DNA from: Karalla daura
Taxonomy: Eukaryota > Chordata > Actinopteri > Chaetodontiformes > Leiognathidae
Assembly (NCBI GenBank): GCA_029224185.1
Contig: JANZKI010000029.1
Location: 1,364,001-1,428,000 of the forward strand
DNA: 64,000 nucleotides
Direction: 5' to 3'
In this document: positions 12,325 through 24,451 of the stretch, in pieces
Layout: every line of letters begins with the position of its first letter
How positions within the stretch are numbered: the stretch's first letter is position 1
Program-made: the position numbers and the translations under genes
The notes under the pieces: generated by a model
The model's input: only the letters and a program-made list of their open reading frames with translations
Databases searched by the model: none
What the model was told of the DNA's origin: nothing

Positions 12325-15300
12325 ATGGTGCACATATCAACAAACTTTTTCAAAGCGCTTTTCCCCGCAGTCTGCTATGCAGGGGGCTGTAAACGGGCTC
12401 AACTAAGCGTTCTAAACACTTTTCAGGCCTGTTGCTGCACTGCGTGTGGGCCAATGGTGCACGTATCAACAAACTTTTTCAAAGCGCTTTTCCCCGCAGT
12501 CTCCTATGCAGGGGGCTGTAAACAGGCTCAACTAAGCGTTCTAAACACTTTTCAGGCCTGTTGCTGCACTGCGTGTGGGCCAATGATGCACGTATCAACA
12601 AACTTTATCAAAGCGCTTTTCCCCGCAGTCTCCCATGCAGGGGCCTGTAAACAGGCTCAACTAAGCGTTCTAAACACTTTTCAGGCCTGTTGCTGCACTG
12701 CGTGTGGGCCAATGGTGCACATATCAACAAACTTTTTCAAAGCGCTTTTCCCCGCAGTCTGCTATGCAGGGGGCTGTAAACGGGCTCAACTAAGCGTTCT
12801 AAACACTTTTCAGGCCTGTTGCTGCACTGCGTGTGGGCCAATGGTGCACGTATCAACAAACTTTTTCAAAGCGCTTTTCTCCGCAGTCTCCTATGCAGGG
12901 GGCTGTAAACAGGCTCAACTAAGCGTTCTAAACACTTTTCAGGCCTGTTGCTGCACTGCGTGTGGGCCAATGGTGCACGTATCAACAAACTTTATCAAAG
13001 CGCTTTTCCCCGCAGTCTCCCATGCAGGGGCCTGTAAACAGGCTCAACTAAGCGTTCTAAACACTTTTCAGGCCTGTTGCTGCACTGCGTGTGGGCCAAT
13101 GGTGCACATATCAACAAACTTTTTCAAAGCGCTTTTCCCCGCAGTCTGCTATGCAGGAGGCTGTAAACGGGCTCAACTAAGCGTTCTAAACACTTTTCAG
13201 GCCTGTTGCTGCACTGCGTGTGGGCCAATGGTGCACGTATCAACAAACTTTTTCAAAGCGCTTTTCCCCGCAGTCTCCCATGCAGGGGGCTGTAAACAGG
13301 CTCAACTAAGCGTTCTAAACACTTTTCAGGCCTGTTGCTGCACTACGTATGGGCCAATGGTGCACGTATCAACATACTTTTTCAAAGCGCTTTTCCCCGC
13401 AGTCTCCTATGCAGGGGGCTGTAAACAGGCTCAACTAAGCGTTCTAAACACTTTTCAGGCCTGTTGCTGCACTGCGTGTGGGCCAATGGTGCACGAATCA
13501 GCAAACTTTTTCAAAGCGCTTTTCCCCGCAGTCTCCCATGCAGGGGGCTGTAAACAGGCTCAACTAAGCGTTCTAAACACTTTTCAGGCCTGTTGCTGCA
13601 CTACGTATGGGCCAATGGTGCACGTATCAACAAACTTTTTCAAAGCGCTTTTCCTCGCAGTCTCCTATGCAGGGGGCTGTAAACAGGCTCAACTAAGCGT
13701 TCTAAACACTTTTCAAGCCTGTTGCTGCACTGCGTGTGGGCCAATGGTGCACGTATCAACAAACTTTATCAAAGCGCTTTTCCCCGCAGTCTCCCATGCA
13801 GGGGCCTGTAAACAGGCTCAACTAAGCGTTCTAAACACTTTTCAGGCCTGTTGCTGCACTGCGTGTGGGCCAATGGTGCACATATCAACAAACTTTTTCA
13901 AAGCGCTTTCCCCCGCAGTCTCCCATGCAGGGGGCTGTAAACAGGCTCAACTAAGCGTTCTAAACACTTTTCAGGCCTGTTGCTGCACTGCGTGTGGGCC
14001 AATGGTGCACGTATCAACAAACTTTATCAAAGCGCTTTTCCCCGCAGTCTCCCATGCAGGGGGCTGTAAACAGGCTCAACTAAGCGTTCTAAACACTTTT
14101 CAGGCCTTTTGCTGCACTGCGTGTGGGCCAATGGTGCACGTATCAACAAACTTTTTCAAAGCGCTTTTCCCCGCAGTCTCCTATGCAGGGGGCTGTAAAC
14201 AGGCTCAACTAAGCGTTCTAAACACTTTTCAAGCCTGTTGCTGCACTGTGTATGGGCCAATGGTGCACGTATCAACAAACTTTTTCAAAGCGCTTTTCCC
14301 TGCATTCTACTATGCAGGGGGCTGTAAACAGGCTCAACTAAGCGTTCTAAACACTTTTCAAGCCTGTTGCTGCACTGCGTATGGGCCAATGGTGCACGTA
14401 TCAACAAACTTTTTCAAAGCGCTTTTCCCCGCAGTCTCCCATGCAGGGGGCTGTAAACAGGCTCAACGAAGCGTTCTAAACACTTTTCAAGCCTGTTGCT
14501 GCACTGTGCATGGGCCAATGGTGCACGTATCAACAAACTTTTTCAAAGCACTTTTCCCTGCATTCTACTATGCAGGGGGCTGTAAACAGGCTCAACTAAG
14601 CGTTCTAAACACTTTTCAGGCCTGTTGCTGCACTGCGTATGGGCCAATGGTGCACGTATCAACAAACTTTTTCAAAGCGCTTTTCCTCGCAGTCTCCTAT
14701 GCAGGGGGCTGTAAACAGGCTCAACTAAGCGTTCTAAACACTTTTCAGGCCTGTTACTGCACTACGTATGGGCCAATGGTGCACGTATCAACAAACTTTA
14801 TCAAAGCGCTTTTCCCCGCAGTCTCCTATGCAGGGGGCTGTAAACAGGCTCAACTAAGCGTTCTAAACACTTTTCAGGCCTGTTGCTGCACTGCGTGTGG
14901 GCCAATGGTGCACATATCAACAAACTTTTTCAAAGCGCTTTTCCCCGCAGTCTGCTATGCAGGGGGCTGTAAACGGGCTCAACTAAGCGTTCTAAACACT
15001 TTTCAGGCCTGTTGCTGCACTGCGTGTGGGCCAATGGTGCACGTATCAACAAACTTTTTCAAAGCGCTTTTCCCCGCAGTCTCCTATGCAGGGGGCTGTA
15101 AACAGGCTCAACTAAGCGTTCTAAACACTTTTCAGGCCTGTTACTGCACTGCGTGTGGGCCAATGGTGCACATATCAACAAACTTTTTCAAAGCGCTTTT
15201 CCCCGCAGTCTGCTATGCAGGGGGCTGTAAACGGGCTCAACTAAGCGTTCTAAACACTTTTCAGGCCTGTTGCTGCACTGCGTGTGGGCCAATGGTGCAC

Positions 15301-18300
15301 GTATCAACAAACTTTATCAAAGCGCTTTTCCCCGCAGTCTCCCATGCAGGGGGCTGTAAACAGGCTCAACTAAGCGTTCTAAACACTTTTCAGGCCTGTT
15401 GCTGCACTGCGTGTGGGCCAATGGTGCACGTATCAACAAACTTTTTCAAAGCGCTTTTCCCCGCAGTCTCCCATGCAGGGGGCTGTAAACAGGCTCAACT
15501 AAGCGTTCTAAACACTTTTCAGGCCTGTTGCTGCACTACGTATGGGCCAATGGTGCACGTATCAACATACTTTTTCAAAGCGCTTTTCCCCGCAGTCTCC
15601 TATGCAGGGGGCTGTAAACAGGCTCAACTAAGCGTTCTAAACACTTTTCAGGCCTGTTGCTGCACTGCGTGTGGGCCAATGGTGCACATATCAACAAACT
15701 TTTTCAAAGCGCTTTTCCCCGCAGTCTGCTATGCAGGGGGCTGTAAACGGGCTCAACTAAGCGTTCTAAACACTTTTCAGGCCTGTTGCTGCACTGCGTG
15801 TGGGCCAATGGTGCACGTATCAACAAACTTTTTCAAAGCGCTTTTCCCCGCAGTCTCCTATGCAGGGGGCTGTAAACAGGCTCAACTAAGCGTTCTAAAC
15901 ACTTTTCAGGCCTGTTGCTGCACTACGTGTGGGCCAATGGTGCACGTATCAACAAACTTTATCAAAGCGCTTTTCCCCGCACTCTCCCATGCAGGGGCCT
16001 GTAAACAGGCTCAACTAAGCGTTCTAAACACTTTTCAGGCCTGTTGCTGCACTGCGTGTGGGCCAATGGTGCACATATCAACAAACTTTTTCAAAGCGCT
16101 TTTCCCCGCAGTCTGCTATGCAGGGGGCTGTACACGGGCTCAACTAAGCGTTCTAAACACTTTTCAGGCCTGTTGCTGCACTGCGTGTGGGCCAATGGTG
16201 CACGTATCAACAAACTTTTTCAAAGCGCTTTTCTCCGCAGTCTCCTATGCAGGGGGCTGTAAACAGGCTCAACTAAGCGTTCTAAACACTTTTCAGGCCT
16301 GTTGCTGCACTGCGTGTGGGCCAATGGTGCACGTATCAACAAACTTTATCAAAGCGCTTTTCCCCGCAGTCTCCCATGCAGGGGCCTGTAAACAGGCTCA
16401 ACTAAGCGTTCTAAACACTTTTCAGGCCTGTTGCTGCACTGCGTGTGGGCCAATGGTGCACATATCAACAAACTTTTTCAAAGCGCTTTTCCCCGCAGTC
16501 TGCTATGCAGGGGGCTGTAAACGGGCTCAACTAAGCGTTCTAAACACTTTTCAGGCCTGTTGCTGCACTGCGTGTGGGCCAATGGTGCACGTATCAACAA
16601 ACTTTTTCAAAGCGCTTTTCCCCGCAGTCTCCCATGCAGGGGGCTGTAAACAGGCTCAACTAAGCGTTCTAAACACTTTTCAGGCCTGTTGCTGCACTAC
16701 GTATGGGCCAATGGTGCACGTATCAACATACTTTTTCAAAGCGCTTTTCCCCGCAGTCTCCTATGCAGGGGGCTGTAAACAGGCTCAACTAAGCGTTCTA
16801 AACACTTTTCAGGCCTGTTGCTGCACTGCGTGTGGGCCAATGGTGCACGAATCAGCAAACTTTTTCAAAGCGCTTTTCCCCGCAGTCTCCCATGCAGGGG
16901 GCTGTAAACAGGCTCAACTAAGCGTTCTAAACACTTTTCAGGCCTGTTGCTGCACTACGTATGGGCCAATGGTGCACGTATCAACAAACTTTTTCAAAGC
17001 GCTTTTCCTCGCAGTCTCCTATGCAGGGGGCTGTAAACAGGCTCAACTAAGCGTTCTAAACACTTTTCAGGCCTGTTGCTGCACTGCGTGTGGGCCAATG
17101 GTGCACGTATCAACAAACTTTATCAAAGCGCTTTTCCCCGCAGTCTCCCATGCAGGGGCCTGTAAACAGGCTCAACTAAGCGTTCTAAACACTTTTCAGG
17201 CCTGTTGCTGCACTGCGTGTGGGCCAATGGTGCACATATCAACAAACTTTTTCAAAGCGCTTTTCCCCGCAGTCTCCCATGCAGGGGGCTGTAAACAGGC
17301 TCAACTAAGCGTTCTAAACACTTTTCAGGCCTGTTGCTGCACTGCGTGTGGGCCAATGGTGCACGTATCAACAAACTTTATCAAAGCGCTTTTCCCCGCA
17401 GTCTCCCATGCAGGGGGCTGTAAACAGGCTCAACTAAGCGTTCTAAACACTTTTCAGGCCTTTTGCTGCACTGCGTGTGGGCCAATGGTGCACGTATCAA
17501 CAAACTTTTTCAAAGCGCTTTTCCCCGCAGTCTCCTATGCAGGGGGCTGTAAACAGGCTCAACTAAGCGTTCTAAACACTTTTCAAGCCTGTTGCTGCAC
17601 TGTGTATGGGCCAATGGTGCACGTATCAACAAACTTTTTCAAAGCGCTTTTCCCTGCATTCTACTATGCAGGGGGCTGTAAACAGGCTCAACTAAGCGTT
17701 CTAAACACTTTTCAAGCCTGTTGCTGCACTGCGTATGGGCCAATGGTGCACGTATCAACAAACTTTTTCAAAGCGCTTTTCCCCGCAGTCTCCCATGCAG
17801 GGGGCTGTAAACAGGCTCAACTAAGCGTTCTAAACACTTTTCAAGCCTGTTGCTGCACTGTGCATGGGCCAATGGTGCACGTATCAACAAACTTTTTCAA
17901 AGCACTTTTCCCTGCATTCTACTATGCAGGGGGCTGTAAACAGGCTCAACTAAGCGTTCTAAACACTTTTCAGGCCTGTTGCTGCACTGCGTGTGGGCCA
18001 ATGGTGCACGTATCAACAAACTTTTTCAAAGCGCTTTTCCCCGCAGTCTCCTATGCAGGGGGCTGTAAACAGGCTCAACTAAGCGTTCTAAACACTTTTC
18101 AGGCCTGTTACTGCACTACGTATGGGCCAATGGTGCACGTATCAACAAACTTTATCAAAGCGCTTTTCCCCGCAGTCTCCTATGCAGGGGGCTGTAAACA
18201 GGCTCAACTAAGCGTTCTAAACACTTTTCAGGCCTGTTGCTGCACTGCGTGTGGGCCAATGGTGCACGAATCAGCAAACTTTTTCAAAGCGCTTTTCCCC

Positions 18301-18387
18301 GCAGTCTCCCATGCAGGGGGCTGTAAACAGGCTCAACTAAGCGTTCTAAACACTTTTCAGGCCTGTTGCTGCACTGCGTGTGGGCCA
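12325..18387. repeat. Large HOR block, copy 1 (6,063 bp, 47 monomers)
   Basis: This is the first of two tandem copies. It consists of a 26-monomer segment (12325-15678) and a related 21-monomer segment (15679-18387); the first 18 monomers of each correspond. Diagnostic alleles shared with copy 2 at offset 6,063 or 6,064 include CGCTTTCCCCCGC (13.91 and 19.97 kb), GCAGGAGGCTG (13.16 and 19.22 kb), CCGCACTCTCCC (15.98 and 22.04 kb) and CTGTACACGGG (16.13 and 22.19 kb). A private CCAATGATGCAC at 12583 and ACTACGTGTGGG at about 15922 show it is not an identical assembly copy of the second block. Confidence 0.9.
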
Positions 18388-21300
18388 ATGGTGCACATAT
18401 CAACAAACTTTTTCAAAGCGCTTTTCCCCGCAGTCTGCTATGCAGGGGGCTGTAAACGGGCTCAACTAAGCGTTCTAAACACTTTTCAGGCCTGTTGCTG
18501 CACTGCGTGTGGGCCAATGGTGCACGTATCAACAAACTTTTTCAAAGCGCTTTTCCCCGCAGTCTCCTATGCAGGGGGCTGTAAACAGGCTCAACTAAGC
18601 GTTCTAAACACTTTTCAGGCCTGTTGCTGCACTGCGTGTGGGCCAATGGTGCACGTATCAACAAACTTTATCAAAGCGCTTTTCCCCGCAGTCTCCCATG
18701 CAGGGGCCTGTAAACAGGCTCAACTAAGCGTTCTAAACACTTTTCAGGCCTGTTGCTGCACTGCGTGTGGGCCAATGGTGCACATATCAACAAACTTTTT
18801 CAAAGCGCTTTTCCCCGCAGTCTGCTATGCAGGGGGCTGTAAACGGGCTCAACTAAGCGTTCTAAACACTTTTCAGGCCTGTTGCTGCACTGCGTGTGGG
18901 CCAATGGTGCACGTATCAACAAACTTTTTCAAAGCGCTTTTCTCCGCAGTCTCCTATGCAGGGGGCTGTAAACAGGCTCAACTAAGCGTTCTAAACACTT
19001 TTCAGGCCTGTTGCTGCACTGCGTGTGGGCCAATGGTGCACGTATCAACAAACTTTATCAAAGCGCTTTTCCCCGCAGTCTCCCATGCAGGGGCCTGTAA
19101 ACAGGCTCAACTAAGCGTTCTAAACACTTTTCAGGCCTGTTGCTGCACTGCGTGTGGGCCAATGGTGCACATATCAACAAACTTTTTCAAAGCGCTTTTC
19201 CCCGCAGTCTGCTATGCAGGAGGCTGTAAACGGGCTCAACTAAGCGTTCTAAACACTTTTCAGGCCTGTTGCTGCACTGCGTGTGGGCCAATGGTGCACG
19301 TATCAACAAACTTTTTCAAAGCGCTTTTCCCCGCAGTCTCCCATGCAGGGGGCTGTAAACAGGCTCAACTAAGCGTTCTAAACACTTTTCAGGCCTGTTG
19401 CTGCACTACGTATGGGCCAATGGTGCACGTATCAACATACTTTTTCAAAGCGCTTTTCCCCGCAGTCTCCTATGCAGGGGGCTGTAAACAGGCTCAACTA
19501 AGCGTTCTAAACACTTTTCAGGCCTGTTGCTGCACTGCGTGTGGGCCAATGGTGCACGAATCAGCAAACTTTTTCAAAGCGCTTTTCCCCGCAGTCTCCC
19601 ATGCAGGGGGCTGTAAACAGGCTCAACTAAGCGTTCTAAACACTTTTCAGGCCTGTTGCTGCACTACGTATGGGCCAATGGTGCACGTATCAACAAACTT
19701 TTTCAAAGCGCTTTTCCTCGCAGTCTCCTATGCAGGGGGCTGTAAACAGGCTCAACTAAGCGTTCTAAACACTTTTCAAGCCTGTTGCTGCACTGCGTGT
19801 GGGCCAATGGTGCACGTATCAACAAACTTTATCAAAGCGCTTTTCCCCGCAGTCTCCCATGCAGGGGCCTGTAAACAGGCTCAACTAAGCGTTCTAAACA
19901 CTTTTCAGGCCTGTTGCTGCACTGCGTGTGGGCCAATGGTGCACATATCAACAAACTTTTTCAAAGCGCTTTCCCCCGCAGTCTCCCATGCAGGGGGCTG
20001 TAAACAGGCTCAACTAAGCGTTCTAAACACTTTTCAGGCCTGTTGCTGCACTGCGTGTGGGCCAATGGTGCACGTATCAACAAACTTTATCAAAGCGCTT
20101 TTCCCCGCAGTCTCCCATGCAGGGGGCTGTAAACAGGCTCAACTAAGCGTTCTAAACACTTTTCAGGCCTTTTGCTGCACTGCGTGTGGGCCAATGGTGC
20201 ACGTATCAACAAACTTTTTCAAAGCGCTTTTCCCCGCAGTCTCCTATGCAGGGGGCTGTAAACAGGCTCAACTAAGCGTTCTAAACACTTTTCAAGCCTG
20301 TTGCTGCACTGTGTATGGGCCAATGGTGCACGTATCAACAAACTTTTTCAAAGCGCTTTTCCCTGCATTCTACTATGCAGGGGGCTGTAAACAGGCTCAA
20401 CTAAGCGTTCTAAACACTTTTCAAGCCTGTTGCTGCACTGCGTATGGGCCAATGGTGCACGTATCAACAAACTTTTTCAAAGCGCTTTTCCCCGCAGTCT
20501 CCCATGCAGGGGGCTGTAAACAGGCTCAACGAAGCGTTCTAAACACTTTTCAAGCCTGTTGCTGCACTGTGCATGGGCCAATGGTGCACGTATCAACAAA
20601 CTTTTTCAAAGCACTTTTCCCTGCATTCTACTATGCAGGGGGCTGTAAACAGGCTCAACTAAGCGTTCTAAACACTTTTCAGGCCTGTTGCTGCACTGCG
20701 TATGGGCCAATGGTGCACGTATCAACAAACTTTTTCAAAGCGCTTTTCCTCGCAGTCTCCTATGCAGGGGGCTGTAAACAGGCTCAACTAAGCGTTCTAA
20801 ACACTTTTCAGGCCTGTTACTGCACTACGTATGGGCCAATGGTGCACGTATCAACAAACTTTATCAAAGCGCTTTTCCCCGCAGTCTCCTATGCAGGGGG
20901 CTGTAAACAGGCTCAACTAAGCGTTCTAAACACTTTTCAGGCCTGTTGCTGCACTGCGTGTGGGCCAATGGTGCACATATCAACAAACTTTTTCAAAGCG
21001 CTTTTCCCCGCAGTCTGCTATGCAGGGGGCTGTAAACGGGCTCAACTAAGCGTTCTAAACACTTTTCAGGCCTGTTGCTGCACTGCGTGTGGGCCAATGG
21101 TGCACGTATCAACAAACTTTTTCAAAGCGCTTTTCCCCGCAGTCTCCTATGCAGGGGGCTGTAAACAGGCTCAACTAAGCGTTCTAAACACTTTTCAGGC
21201 CTGTTACTGCACTGCGTGTGGGCCAATGGTGCACATATCAACAAACTTTTTCAAAGCGCTTTTCCCCGCAGTCTGCTATGCAGGGGGCTGTAAACGGGCT

Positions 21301-24300
21301 CAACTAAGCGTTCTAAACACTTTTCAGGCCTGTTGCTGCACTGCGTGTGGGCCAATGGTGCACGTATCAACAAACTTTATCAAAGCGCTTTTCCCCGCAG
21401 TCTCCCATGCAGGGGGATGTAAACAGGCTCAACTAAGCGTTCTAAACACTTTTCAGGCCTGTTGCTGCACTGCGTGTGGGCCAATGGTGCACGTATCAAC
21501 AAACTTTTTCAAAGCGCTTTTCCCCGCAGTCTCCCATGCAGGGGGCTGTAAACAGGCTCAACTAAGCGTTCTAAACACTTTTCAGGCCTGTTGCTGCACT
21601 ACGTATGGGCCAATGGTGCACGTATCAACATACTTTTTCAAAGCGCTTTTCCCCGCAGTCTCCTATGCAGGGGGCTGTAAACAGGCTCAACTAAGCGTTC
21701 TAAACACTTTTCAGGCCTGTTGCTGCACTGCGTGTGGGCCAATGGTGCACATATCAACAAACTTTTTCAAAGCGCTTTTCCCCGCAGTCTGCTATGCAGG
21801 GGGCTGTAAACGGGCTCAACTAAGCGTTCTAAACACTTTTCAGGCCTGTTGCTGCACTGCGTGTGGGCCAATGGTGCACGTATCAAAAAAACTTTTTCAA
21901 AGCGCTTTTCCCCGCAGTCTCCTATGCAGGGGGCTGTAAACAGGCTCAACTAAGCGTTCTAAACACTTTTCAGGCCTGTTGCTGCACTGCGTGTGGGCCA
22001 ATGGTGCACGTATCAACAAACTTTATCAAAGCGCTTTTCCCCGCACTCTCCCATGCAGGGGCCTGTAAACAGGCTCAACTAAGCGTTCTAAACACTTTTC
22101 AGGCCTGTTGCTGCACTGCGTGTGGGCCAATGGTGCACATATCAACAAACTTTTTCAAAGCGCTTTTCCCCGCAGTCTGCTATGCAGGGGGCTGTACACG
22201 GGCTCAACTAAGCGTTCTAAACACTTTTCAGGCCTGTTGCTGCACTGCGTGTGGGCCAATGGTGCACGTATCAACAAACTTTTTCAAAGCGCTTTTCTCC
22301 GCAGTCTCCTATGCAGGGGGCTGTAAACAGGCTCAACTAAGCGTTCTAAACACTTTTCAGGCCTGTTGCTGCACTGCGTGTGGGCCAATGGTGCACGTAT
22401 CAACAAACTTTATCAAAGCGCTTTTCCCCGCAGTCTCCCATGCAGGGGCCTGTAAACAGGCTCAACTAAGCGTTCTAAACACTTTTCAGGCCTGTTGCTG
22501 CACTGCGTGTGGGCCAATGGTGCACATATCAACAAACTTTTTCAAAGCGCTTTTCCCCGCAGTCTGCTATGCAGGGGGCTGTAAACGGGCTCAACTAAGC
22601 GTTCTAAACACTTTTCAGGCCTGTTGCTGCACTGCGTGTGGGCCAATGGTGCACGTATCAACAAACTTTTTCAAAGCGCTTTTCCCCGCAGTCTCCCATG
22701 CAGGGGGCTGTAAACAGGCTCAACTAAGCGTTCTAAACACTTTTCAGGCCTGTTGCTGCACTACGTATGGGCCAATGGTGCACGTATCAACATACTTTTT
22801 CAAAGCGCTTTTCCCCGCAGTCTCCTATGCAGGGGGCTGTAAACAGGCTCAACTAAGCGTTCTAAACACTTTTCAGGCCTGTTGCTGCACTGCGTGTGGG
22901 CCAATGGTGCACGAATCAGCAAACTTTTTCAAAGCGCTTTTCCCCGCAGTCTCCCATGCAGGGGGCTGTAAACAGGCTCAACTAAGCGTTCTAAACACTT
23001 TTCAGGCCTGTTGCTGCACTACGTATGGGCCAATGGTGCACGTATCAACAAACTTTTTCAAAGCGCTTTTCCTCGCAGTCTCCTATGCAGGGGGCTGTAA
23101 ACAGGCTCAACTAAGCGTTCTAAACACTTTTCAGGCCTGTTGCTGCACTGCGTGGTGGCCAATGGTGCACGTATCAACAAACTTTATCAAAGCGCTTTTC
23201 CCCGCAGTCTCCCATGCAGGGGCCTGTAAACAGGCTCAACTAAGCGTTCTAAACACTTTTCAGGCCTGTTGCTGCACTGCGTGTGGGCCAATGGTGCACA
23301 TATCAACAAACTTTTTCAAAGCGCTTTTCCCCGCAGTCTCCCATGCAGGGGGCTGTAAACAGGCTCAACTAAGCGTTCTAAACACTTTTCAGGCCTGTTG
23401 CTGCACTGCGTGTGGGCCAATGGTGCACGTATCAACAAACTTTATCAAAGCGCTTTTCCCCGCAGTCTCCCATGCAGGGGGCTGTAAACAGGCTCAACTA
23501 AGCGTTCTAAACACTTTTCAGGCCTTTTGCTGCACTGCGTGTGGGCCAATGGTGCACGTATCAACAAACTTTTTCAAAGCGCTTTTCCCCGCAGTCTCCT
23601 ATGCAGGGGGCTGTAAACAGGCTCAACTAAGCGTTCTAAACACTTTTCAAGCCTGTTGCTGCACTGTGTATGGGCCAATGGTGCACGTATCAACAAACTT
23701 TTTCAAAGCGCTATTCCCTGCATTCTACTATGCAGGGGGCTGTAAACAGGCTCAACTAAGCGTTCTAAACACTTTTCAAGCCTGTTGCTGCACTGCGTAT
23801 GGGCCAATGGTGCACGTATCAACAAACTTTTTCAAAGCGCTTTTCCCCGCAGTCTCCCATGCAGGGGGCTGTAAACAGGCTCAACTAAGCGTTCTAAACA
23901 CTTTTCAAGCCTGTTGCTGCACTGTGCATGGGCCAATGGTGCACGTATCAACAAACTTTTTCAAAGCACTTTTCCCTGCATTCTACTATGCAGGGGGCTG
24001 TAAACAGGCTCAACTAAGCGTTCTAAACACTTTTCAGGCCTGTTGCTGCACTGCGTGTGGGCCAATGGTGCACGTATCAACAAACTTTTTCAAAGCGCTT
24101 TTCCCCGCAGTCTCCCATGCAGGGGGCTGTAAACAGGCTCAACTAAGCGTTCTAAACACTTTTCAGGCCTGTTACTGCACTACGTATGGGCCAATGGTGC
24201 ACGTATCAACAAACTTTATCAAAGCGCTTTTCCCCGCAGTCTCCTATGCAGGGGGCTGTAAACAGGCTCAACTAAGCGTTCTAAACACTTTTCAGGCCTG

Positions 24301-24451
24301 TTGCTGCACTGCGTGTGGGCCAATGGTGCACGAATCAGCAAACTTTTTCAAAGCGCTTTTCCCCGCAGTCTCCCATGCAGGGGGCTGTAAACAGGCTCAA
24401 CTAAGCGTTCTAAACACTTTTCAGGCCTGTTGCTGCACTACGTATGGGCCA
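18388..24451. repeat. Large HOR block, copy 2 (6,064 bp, 47 monomers)
   Basis: It matches copy 1 monomer by monomer, with a constant offset of 6,063 that becomes 6,064 after a 1-bp insertion near 21,888. Private differences include GGGGGATGT at about 21,416, the A-run insertion, GCGTGGTGGCC at 23,152, CGCTATTCCCTG at 23,711, and VSH in place of VSY at about 24.1 kb. The two-copy structure with few differences implies a single recent duplication of a unit that was itself already a double HOR. Confidence 0.9.
21880..21895. other. 1-bp insertion in an A run
   Basis: The usual ATCAACAAACTTTTTC reads ATCAAAAAAACTTTTTC, with one base added and C changed to A, giving a run of seven A. It shifts the long plus frame, so one frame ends at 21939 and another, starting at 21863, continues. 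It could be a true mutation or a homopolymer sequencing error. Confidence 0.8.

Noticed and set aside
16044..16262. 72-codon plus-strand frames (also at 22108, 48682, 51004, 51520)
   Set aside because: These are alternate-frame readings of two monomers that appear when a private substitution removes a stop. They have no independent support.
12325..24451. Pure assembly duplication artefact
   Set aside because: Each copy has private alleles (for example at 12583, 15922, 21416, 21888, 23152), so they are distinct sequences, although read-level confirmation would still be decisive.
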